Positions 34,601-46,600 of a stretch of 64,000 nt of DNA are shown here, in pieces. The first letter of the stretch is position 1, and each line of letters begins with the position of its first letter. The position numbers and the translations under genes were made by a program. The notes under the pieces were generated by a model. That model searched no databases, was not told the origin of the DNA, and was given only the letters and a program-made list of their open reading frames with translations. The DNA is from Mytilus trossulus (lineage: Eukaryota; Mollusca; Bivalvia; Mytilida; Mytilidae): assembly GCF_036588685.1 (NCBI RefSeq), contig NC_086380.1:52008614-52072613 (forward strand), in the 5' to 3' direction.

Positions 34601-37600
34601 ATATTTTCTGACTTGACCTATAACTGTTTACGTTTATAAATTGCTATTTGGATGGAGAGTTGTCTCATTGGCACTCACATCACATCTTCCTATATCTATT
34701 GAAGTCAATAGACCTTGACAAATAGACAACTTTCTAGTTTAGGAATAAAATGTAAAGGAATTAATCTGAACTTTTTCTTCCAGATGATGTAATAGCCATC
34801 AGTAAACCCTATGGAATGCCTTGTGTTGGTAAGTTAATATAAAAGGGAGTTAACAAAGTGCCAATAGTTTTGAATTAGTACTTTGTCTCTCACATATTTA
34901 CTAGATTGGGCATCTGCATCCCATGGGCACATTCTTCTTTTATTTCCAAAGTTGGCGAAAGTTATATGATCAAAGATTACAATATGAATTTTGAGTGGGA
35001 TTTTTAAAAGCTCTATACTATTTTATGACAGGCACAAAGAGGATGAGTGAGTATACTATTTTTGCCAACTAATATTTCTTTTGGTAAGATATTGCCATTT
35101 TTTGTTGAGGCTGCGACTTTTGTCCCAGAAAGCTCAACATAGGGATAGTGATCCGGCAGCTGCCGCAGTGGCGTTAGCTAACTTCTTTAAAGCTTTATAT
35201 TTTAGAAGGTGGTGGAAGACCTGGATGCTTCATACTTTGTATATATGGATGCCTCATGTTACAAAGTTTCCATCAAGTCACATGTCCAATGTCCTTGACC
35301 TCATTTTCATTGTTCAGTGACTACTTTAAGAATCTTTGTAATGTTAAATTCTCTCTTATTATAAGTAATAGGATAACTGTATTTGGCATGTGCCTACCTT
35401 GCAAGGTTCTCATGCCCGTCAGACAGTTTTCACTTGACCTTGACCTCATTTCATGGATCAGTGAACAAGGTTAAGTTTTGGTGGTCAAGTCCATATCTCA
35501 GATACTGTAAGCAATAGGTCTAGTATATTCGTTGTTTGGAAGGATTGTAAGGTGTACATGTCCAAGTCTTGTTCACTGTAAAACTCCATAGAAAGGAACC
35601 TATTCTCCATGTATTTTATATAAACAAAAATTGTTAAATTTATAACATGAAAAATAATGAAATGGTAGAGCTTTTCATCAGGTATTTGATCTTAAATGAT
35701 TTTATAAAAGTAGTTATTTATCAAAAGATCCCTTTTAAAATCAACATTTGTCCAAGCTGATATATGAAATAATTTCAATATTATGGAACAAAAGAAAAAA
35801 GAGATCAAACATTTATCTAAATTAATAAGCAGTAATCAAAATTTTAAAACTATGTAATCTTATATAATCTTTTCATTGATCATGTTGTTTTTTTTGGGGA
35901 TTGTATTATTTAACACCTGTCAAAACTTGACATCATTATTTAATTGCTACACACCCATACTTAATCCTTAATTACCCCTCTTGATTACCTATGCAGGATG
36001 TCACCTTTTTATTTTGAATAATCAATTTTGAAATGAAAAATTAAAAAAGATTAAGAATTAAATTAAAAAAATATTAATACACGTCTCCAATATACATTAT
36101 TAATGCAGAAAAAACGATTTTTTTTTTTTTTTTTTTTATAAATTTCCAAAACCGTCTATAGTTGTGTATAGTCCGCATCCCTTGTACAAACTACATATTT
36201 AAGGAAAAAAGTGCGGACTACACATGGCCAAATACGGTAGTTAAGATTTTGTGTTTTGGTTTATTTTTCTTAAACTTTGTGCAATAAGTCTACTATATTT
36301 GTTGTACGGAATGATTGTAGGGTATATATGTCTAGCTAGCAGGTGTCATCTGACCTTGACCTCATTTCATGGTTGAGTGGTCAAAGTTAAGTTTTTGAGT
36401 TTTGGTCTTTTTTTCTAATACTATATGCAATAGGTCAACTATATTTTGTGTATGGAAATATTTATGATTGATATGTCAGTCGCGTAGATTATATTTGACC
36501 TTGATCTCATTTTCACAGTTCATTGCTCAGTGTTAAGTTTTTGTGTTTTTGTCTGTTTTTCATAGACTATAAGCAATAGGTCAACTATATTTGTTGTATG
36601 AAAAATTCTTAACTGTACATGCCTGGCTGGCATGGTTCATCTGAACTTGACCTCATTTTCATAGTTTATTGTCAATGTTTATTTTTCTTGGTTCATTTGT
36701 CAATTTTAATTTTTCTTGGTTCATTTGTCAATGTTTATTTTTCTTGGTTAATGTTAAGTTTATGTGACAGTTGTAATAAAACTTATATTTAGGACTATCA
36801 ATATAATATCAATAATTAGTAAAGAAGGCGAGATATTTCAGCTTGTGCACTCTTGTTCAGTTTTTATACGCCTGTCAAAATTCTGACGGGACGTATTATG
36901 GTATACAAATGTCCGGTGTCCGTCCGTCTGTCCGGCGTAAACATGTCGCACCGTAACTTGAGAACGACTTATCCAAATTTCATGAAACTTAACATAGTTG
37001 TTTCTTATGATGGTCAAATGATCTGAATACTTTTTGGTGCAAATAAGATTAAAACTTTTTGAGTTAGGGCACTTTGTAACTAAAACAGGGGTGTGTTTTT
37101 TTCACATGTCGCAGCGTATCCCAAAAACGATTCTTTTTTATGGCTTAAAACTTTACACATGTCTTTGTTATATTAATCTAAAGATCTGTATACTCTTTGG
37201 TGATGATTCAAAATTTCGTTTTTGAGTTATTGAGTATTTTGTAAAAAAAGGGGGAGTTTTTTTTTACATGATGTGCCGTATCTCAAAAACAATTTATGAT
37301 CATTGCCTAAAACTTTACACACTTCTTTGTTATATTAATCTAAAGCTCTGTATACTTTTTGGTGATGATTTAAAACTTTATTTTGGAGTTATTGAGTATT
37401 TTGTTAAACAGGGGAGTTTTTTTTTTTACATGTTGCACCGTATCTCAAGAATAATTTATGATTATTGCTTAAAACTTTACTCACTTCTTTCTTATATTAA
37501 TCTAAAGATTTGTATACTTTTTGGTTTTGATTCAAAATTTTATTTTAGTGATATTTAGTTTTTTGAAAAAAAAAAGGGTTTGGGGTTTCACATGTCCCAC

Positions 37601-40600
37601 TGTGTCTCAAAACCAATATATGGTTATTGCTTAAAACTTTCTCAGAAACTATTGATGATTACTGTAAATTCAGAAATTATTGCGTGCATTTATTATTGCA
37701 ATTTTTCAATATCAACTTAAATGCAATTTTAATTTTTATGATTTTGGGAAAAGTCATGCTTTATTCAGTTAAAATATTACAAAATGCGAGTTTTAATTAT
37801 TGCGTTTACAACTCTGTCGCATTATTCGTAATAATAAAAACCTCGCAATAATTTCTGAATTTACAGTATTCCATAAAACTTCCACAAAAGACGTTGGGCG
37901 TATCATACGCTCATGGCGCAGCTGTTTATTAAACTTGTATGTTTTCTTTGTATTTTGAGTACATGTACAATTCTTGTGTACAATTTGGAAACTAGTATGG
38001 CGTTCATTATCACTGAACTAGTATATATTTGTTTAGGGGCCAGCTGAAGGACGCCTCCGGGTGTGGGAATTTTTCGCTACATTGAAGACCTGTTAATATA
38101 ACCTTCTGCTGTTGTTTTTTTCTATGGTCGGGTTGTTGTCTCATTGACACATTCCCCATTTCCATTCTCAATTTTATTTATATTTTGATTATTTTTAGAC
38201 GGCCCTGGAGGTCATTTGACTATACAGAACTGTTTAGAAAAGTTAAAGAACCATGTTGACCCAGAACTGAAGAAGCTCCACCTTATAACACACCTAGACA
38301 GAGATTCAACAGGGATTATCTTGTTAGCAAAGTATGTTATGTTTATCAATGTTTATACAGTAATAATTTAATTTTGGATGTAACACATCTTCTGATTGGC
38401 TGACGTTATTTTGTTATGAGCCCATAGACATAATTTAGTCATGTGACCGTGACGTCACCATGTTTTTTCATGGTTTTCTACGGTTTAAAATAGAATTTAG
38501 AATTAAATTATAAGAAATGACTGTAATACTTTTTCTGTCTATTCGAAATAACATAAAAAATGTGGTGCACACTGTTAAATAACCCGCTATGCACGTTATT
38601 CAGTGTGCACCAAATTTTTTATGTTATTTCTTCATAGACAGAAAAAATATTACAGTCATTCCTTAAATAATGTAGCAATTGGATCAACTTTTGTAAAAAT
38701 AACAGGTAAACAAACTTTGCTGCGATCAATATAATATACATTGCACTTTGACCTATAATGGTTTACTTTTAACAAATTGTTACTTCAATGGAGAGTTGTC
38801 TCATTTGCAATCATACCACATCTTATATTGTCCCCTGCTATTATGCTTCTATGTTATGCAATATGAGAAAGGTAAAATTACTATTTACCCCACAGTTCAT
38901 ATTCAGTTTTCTTCAAGGTTCACGTTAAGCCATGTTAATTACTATGAAAAATCAAAGACACCTTATTTTGTTTTCTACTAGACCTACTCTTTTATAAAAA
39001 GAAGATATGGTATGATTGCCAAAGAGACAACTGTTCACAAGAGACCAACATAACACAGACATTAACAACTATAGGTCACCGTACAGCCTTCAACAATGAG
39101 CAAAGTCTCTTAGCAGTCTTTGTAGTGTGTCTGTTTGAAATTGAATAACGTCATAGGGAATGAATAAATACAGAAAGTGGAAAATTATCCAAATAGTCTT
39201 GCTTGTTGGACAGGACAGATAATGGAATATAAAAGACTATGAATTAGCTTCTACTCTGACATGTAATATTGAATTAGGCTATAGTTTAAGGTCCATTTTG
39301 GTCATATATCAGGTAATAATATATAATAGGTGTTTATGCATATCTGGCTTTCAAAAGTTTGGATTTTTTGTCAAGTGTATGCTACTCTTCCCTAGAAAAA
39401 AAATTGAAATATACGAATTTCAAAGATTCTACAACCGTATTTTTGTGTCGTTTCTCGCGTTATTTTTTGCTTCCGAAGAGCATAACGCTGACTGATTTAT
39501 AGATAATCGTCACTGGCAAATTCGTAACTTTTGCTTTCAAATAACAAAGAACATTGACCAATAAGAATAGTGAGAAGAAAATGCCGAGAACTATAAGTAT
39601 TGATGTAGCAGATGTAAGAACAGTGGAGTGACTTTTGTGTCCGATTTCGTAACGCAAATTTTAGATGATGTAATCTGCTTTGTTGTAATAGAATTCTTAA
39701 AAACAATATGCAAATATGAACTCTCGTGAGATGTTCAAACAGGTAAATCAGAGATGATTTACATTCTTGTTTTGATCTTCGTAATAATTAAGTAAGAAAA
39801 TGACGTTGTCGTTATGCGTTACATTTCACACGAAACAGAAGTCCAGTTATTTATTAAAATTGTTTTTGTCCGTAAGTTCTAATAATTTCCGGTCATACGT
39901 GAAACATGTGACTAACATGTGATCAAGCCATTAGGGCTGGATGTACGAAATACTAGGTCTAAACATTGTTTTTGTTTCCAACGGGATGTTAACAAACATA
40001 ATATGTAGACGTGTTTCGTCTTGTTTAAAAGAGGAAAATACAATTTTCAAAGAGATTACGCCGGGGGTCTATTATTTTTCCTATTTGCATAATGTTACAT
40101 ACAATCTTGTGTGAAAATAAATGCCCAATGACTTGACAAAATCGATTTCAGATTTGACCGACGTTTAAACACACTACGTTTCCCAATAACGATGTAAAGG
40201 GTCCTTGGAAAATTCAATCGAAATTACGTCTCTTATCATGGTGCCGATGTTCCTTGGATTGATTTTGCTTCAGCAGTAAATATTACTGGATATTTTAGGT
40301 GAATAAAGATAATTAAATGAAAAATGCATGTTAATATACCGTTACACTTGGAATGTACAAAGTTGGTAACTTTGTCACAATTTATAATTATTTTTTGCTA
40401 TTCATGTTCTGCAAACACTTTTCAGAAACGCAATAAATTTGTCAAAGGAAAAGTAAACTTTTACCAGACATGACTTGAAAAGAAGTACTTTATTGATTTT
40501 AGCCCACTAAAGTAGGTTAAAATGTGGAAACCATGTAGATTGTGTACAGGTCACAAATATCACATGGTGCCTATTTTAAAGATTTTAATTCAAAGTTAAA

Positions 40601-43600
40601 AGTTTTTTTCTTTACTGGATTTAAAGAATTTTACATTGCCAATGATTTGGAATAAATTTTATTTAACTGGAATTTCAAAACCAAATATAAATATATTTTT
40701 TTGGCCAAAACATCAAGATACAACGATTATGGTATCCTGTATCAATGAAGAAAATATGGAAAATTCTGAATAAATTGTACTAATTGTTTTCAAAACAAGC
40801 ACATATTTAGGAGTTTTATAATACTGTTACATTTAAGATGGATTTTAAGAAAAAGTATACTGTTCAGATTATTTTAAGCAGATTTTGCAATAAAATAAAA
40901 CTAAAAAAATGCTTTCAGTTTCTTATGGTTTCCTGTCACTTTTAAAAAAAACTTTAATATAACATTGAAAATAGATTTTAAATATTAACATGAAGCAAGT
41001 AACACTAGTAATGGTGTTTATTTATGCCTCTTGAATTATATTGTGCAAAATAAAGAAAATAAAGATTGGTTTCCTGTTTGGTTTCCTGTCGTGAAACGGT
41101 GAATCAAAATGTATAAATTTTTTCTCGAAAAACTCGATTGTTCCATTCATACTATTCTAACACCAACACAACCCACAAAATAAAAGTTAAAATTTTAGAA
41201 CTTATAAAAAAGGATACAAAAAGAAACCAAAGGCCGAATACCAAATTATGGTCCATATTCAGAAAAAGGACAACACTTTTGAAGTGAAGTACTGTAAATT
41301 CAGAAATTATTGGGATGTTATCATTATTGGGGAAAATGCAACAGGGTTATAATCGCAATAATTTGAAGTTTGAATACAGAATAATCCTCAATGTCACAAA
41401 ATTAAAATCACATTTTAGTCAAAAATGACTAAAAGGCAATAATAAATGCAAGCAATAATTTCTGAATTTACAGTATTTGTTGAATGATTTGTTGATTTAT
41501 CTTTAAATTATAGAACAGAAATGATGGCCTACAGATTAACAGAAGCTTATAAGAAAAATGAGGTGATAAAGAAATTCTTTGTTTTGACCAAAGGCATCCC
41601 TCAGCCTGAAGAAGGTAAGTCATAAGTTTCTATCACATGTTTAATGTTTCAATGTTAGACACTTACAACACACTAACATGCTTTTACACTTACACACTTA
41701 CAACACACTAACACACTTTTACACTTACACACTTACAACACACTAACACACTTTTACACTTACAAGTGACAGATTCAAGTGATGATTGTAAGGCGGTTAC
41801 ATGTACATTGTAGATACATGCACAATGAAACTATTGAAATACAAGTAATTCAAGAATGCTGAATCGACAACTTATTGAAGAATTTTTGAATATTGTAATG
41901 AGAAAGGAGAGAACAGTTAAATAAAACATATTGATTAAAACAGCTTTTCAATAAATGTATATGGGAGAATTAAGCATCAGCATTTGTTGGGTTTAATATG
42001 GAACTGATTTCTCATTGGTCTATTTGCATTGAAAAAACAAAATCGTTTTATTTTATAGTTTCTTTTTAAATGCATACTTTGTATAGACACTACTTTATAG
42101 GCTGTCAAATTTCTTCATCCATTGCTTAATTTACGTCTGCGTCTTCTCTGAGTTACTGTATTGATTGATGTATTGAAGTTGATGCTTGGCTGATTACATG
42201 AAACATTGAGGAATAAAATTGAGAAAGAAAATAGGGAATGTGTCAAAGCGACAACAACCCGACCATAGAGCAGACAACAGCCGAAGGCCACCATTTTTGC
42301 ATACAAGGTCGAGAAATAAATAGATTCAAACTTTATATGAAAAATGTAATTTTATTTTTCAGGTGTGATAGACATACCAGTGGCAGAGGGCAAGATCGAT
42401 GGAAAATATAGGGTAAGGGTTAAAATATGAAACATGTAGATATGGTGTAATGATGGGGAAAAAACTGCAAATTAACAACACATGCAGCATAAAAATTAAG
42501 GACAAAATGTCTGTTTTGTATTACCTATGTTAGTGGATTGCTGCCAGAGCTCCTTTACAGCACCAATAGTAATGCAGCAATAATTTCGTTTTTAGGATAG
42601 CAGCTGTTATTCTTCAAAGCTGTCAATTGGCAATAACAAATTGCTATAAGTGAAAAATCCTGTATTGATGTGTAAAAAATATGGTATAATTGCCAATGAG
42701 ACATTTAACTATCCACCAAAGTTCAAATGAAGTTAATGTAAGCAATAAAGAGTAAACTCTTCAAATTTTATGCATTTGTTTATATTCATTAAAATAATAA
42801 TTTTTCTATCTCATTTTTGAATTCAACTGGGTAATTTAAAATGTCTTTTCCAAAAATAAAACAGTGAAAAATGACAACATTATACAGACAACTCTGTAGT
42901 AAACATACAAATTAAACTTTTAACACACCAAAATCTGATTAATTACTCCTTTTTCGTAAAAAAATCATAATTTACTGTAGGGTTTTTGAAACACAGGTAA
43001 TAAAACAAACATACAGTATGAATATAAGGAGATATGTGTTGTGTTGTATATATAGAGAATAATACATGTCAAAATCTGTATCCTATGCTGTATCATCCCC
43101 AGATACCAATATCAGCCAGAGGGCCTTTAGGTCTAGGTTGTTACGGCACGTGATACGGATTTTGCCATGTTTTAAACGCTGTTTCATTTATTTCAACAGG
43201 AGAGTGTAAATGAACTGCTTTCTGATCCCTAGCACCTGGGCTACCTTCAGTTCTACTTTTGTCTTGTTTAAAAGCTTTAAAAGAACTGCTCTATTTCTCA
43301 TCCAAAGCACCTGGGTTGCCTTACAATTTGCTTGCTGTTGTTTTAAAAATATTTTGTTTATTGTATTGTTTGTGTGTTTTATATGGTATTTCATGGAGTT
43401 CTTTTTTATAGTTGCATTTCGTTCCATTCCATGTTTGTGACATCACCCTTGCGAACAATGAAGTTATTTAAGAAATTACATCACACCTGAATGACCGTCA
43501 AAAAAATTCTGAAAAAGCTTGCATAAATTAAAACAGAGTTAATTTCATTATCACTGAACTAGTATGTATTTGTTTAGGGGCCAGCTGAAGGACACCTCCG

Positions 43601-46600
43601 AGTGCAGGAATTTCTCATTGCATTGAAGACCTGTTGGTGACCTTCTGCTGTTGTCTGCTCTATGGTCGGGTTGTTGTCTCTTTGGCACATTCCCTACTTC
43701 TATTCTCAATTTTATTAATATAAAAAAAAAATGAGTAGGGTTTGATAATGGTGCGCATCAAAGTTACGCAAAATGGATTAAACAGCAGGCTATTTATCAA
43801 ATATTCAGAACTACTGTATTTACTACTAAATGTATGATAAACATGTATATATCAATGATACAAAAAAAACATGTTACTTCTTTAGCTATATAAATCCTTC
43901 ATTGAGATTTGCTAGGTTGACTACAAACATTACAGTTATATGATTTGCATAATGAAATTATGCCAATTAATACTGAGTAATAAAATTATGTTTACTAATT
44001 TTAGATGGTTCTGAAACCAGAAGGATTCAATAGATCTAAAGGAACATTCAAAGCAGTAACTCAGTATAAAGTATTGGCAACATCAGGCACAGCTGCTTTA
44101 GTAGAATGTATTCCCCTGACAAGTAAGTGATGCACAGTAACTCAGTATAAAGTATTGGCAACATCAGGCAAAACGGCATTAGTAGAATGTATTCCCCTGA
44201 CAAGTAAGTGATGCACAGTAACTCAGTATAAAGTATTGGCAACATCAGGCACAGCGGCATTAGTAGAATTTATTCCCCTGACAAGTAAGTGATGCACAGT
44301 AACTCAGTATAAAGTATTGGCAACATCAGGCACAGCGGCATTAGTAGAATTTATTCCACTTACAAGTAAGTGATGCACAGTAACTCAGTATAAAGTATTG
44401 GCAACATCAGGCACAGCGGCATTAGTAGAATGTATTCCCCTGACAAGTAAGTGATGCACAGTAACTCAGTATAAAGTATTGGCAACATCAGGCACAGCGG
44501 CATTAGTAGAATTTATTCCCCTGACAAGTAAGTGATGCACAGTAACTCAGTATAAAGTATTGGCAACATCAGGCACAGCGGCATTAGTAGAATGTATTCC
44601 CCTGACTAGTAAGTGATGCACAGTAACTCAGTATAAAGTATTGGCAACATCAGGCACAGCGGCATTAGTAGAATGTATTCCCCTGACAAGTAAGTGATGC
44701 ACAGTAACTCAGTATAAAGTATTGGCAACATCAGGCACAGCGGCATTAGTAGAATGTATTCCCCTGACAAGTAAGTGATGCACAGTAACTCAGTATAAAG
44801 TATTGGCAACATCATGCACAGCGGCATTAGTAGAATGTATTCCCCTGACAAGTAAGTGATGCACAGTAACTCAGTATAAAGTATTGGCAACATCAGGCAC
44901 AGCGGCATTAGTAGAATGTATTCCCCTGACAAGTAAGTGATGCACAGTAACTCAGTATAAAGTATTGGCAACATCAGGAACAGCGGCATTAGTAGAATGT
45001 ATTCCCCTGACAAGTAAGTGATGCACAGTAACTCAGTATAAAGTATTGGCAACATCAGGCACAGCGGCATTAGTAGAATGTATTCCCCTGACAAGTAAGT
45101 GATGCACAGTAACTCAGTATAAAGTATTGGCAACATCAGGCACAGCTGCTTTAGTAGAATGTATTCCCCTGACAAGTAAGTGATGCACAGTAACTCAGGA
45201 TAAAGTATTGGCAACATCAGGCACAGCGGCATTAGTAGAATGTATTCCCCTGACAAGTAAGTGATGCACAGAAACTCAGTATAAAGTATTGGCAACATCA
45301 GGCACAACGGCATTAGTAGAATTTATTCCCATGACAAGTAAGTGATGCACAGTAACTCAGTATAAAGTATTGGCAACATCAGGCACAGCGGCATTAGTAG
45401 AATGTATTCCCCTGGCAAGTAAGTGATGCACAGTAACTCAGTATAAAGTATTGGCAACATCAGGCACAGCTGCTTTAGTAGAATTTATTCCCCTGACAAG
45501 TAAGTGATGCACAGTAACTCAGTATAAAGTATTGGCAACATCAGGCACAGCTGCTTTAGTAGAATTTATTCCCCTGACAAGTAAGTGATGCACAGTAACT
45601 CAGTATAAAGTATTGGCAACATCAGGCACAGCGGCATTAGTAGAATGTATTCCCCTGACAAGTAAGTGATGCACAGAAACTCAGTATAAAGTATTGGCAA
45701 CATCAGGCAAAACGGCATTAGTAGAATGTATTCCCCTGACTAGTAAGTGATGCACAGTAACTCAGTATAAAGTATTGGCAACATCAGGCACAGCGGCATT
45801 AGTAGAATGTATTCCCCTGACAAGTAAGTGATGCACAGTTTCTCAGTATAAAGTATTGGCAACATCAGGCACAGCGGCATTAGTAGAATGTATTCCCCTG
45901 ACAAGTAAGTGATGCACAGTTTCTCAGTATAAAGTATTGGCAACATCAGGCACAGCAGCATTAGTAGAATTTATTCCCCTGACAAGTAAGTGATGGAAAG
46001 TAACTCTGTAAAGACATAGTTGGTTGATTAGGATTTAGTGTTGTTTAGTTGAAGTTGAGAATGGAAACAGGAATGCAGAAAACAACCCAAATGCCACCAA
46101 AGGGTCTTCAATACGGTGATAAATCCCACTCCTGAAGGCATGCCTTAGCTGGCCCCAAAAATAATCATGTAAACTAGCTAAAAAGACATTACACTAATTT
46201 TTGAAACATATAAATGAACCAAAATTTAAAAAAAAATACAAGACTACCAAAGGCCAGATGTTCATGACTTGAGGCAGGTGCAAAAATGTGGTGGGAAACT
46301 GAATTAATTGTCACTAGGTGTTAATTATATATACAGACAACATTTAATGATTCCCCAGTCATCCTTGTTCTGTGCTGTAGGTGCATAGTTGTCCAAATGG
46401 CATTCATAACACATTTTTTTAAAATAAATTGGAAAGATGAGTCAAAGTGGGAATGTCAAAATCAACATCAATTGTTAAGTAGATTTTAATACTTATATTG
46501 CTTGTTTACAGGTGTAAAACATCAGATTAGAGCTCACATGTTCTTTGGACTGAACACACCCATCCTAGGAGATCACAAGTATTCACATATAACCAAAATG

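Noticed and set aside
37034-37558. Two related 63- and 96-codon ORFs
   Set aside because: Translations of successive periods of a dispersed repeat.
44606-45313. 235-codon minus-strand ORF of 27-residue repeats as a protein gene
   Set aside because: It is the antisense of an 81-bp array derived from RPUSD4 exon 7. The openness follows from the unit length being a multiple of three.
44056-45999. CRISPR-like regular repeats
   Set aside because: Units are contiguous with no unique spacers, in an animal gene intron.
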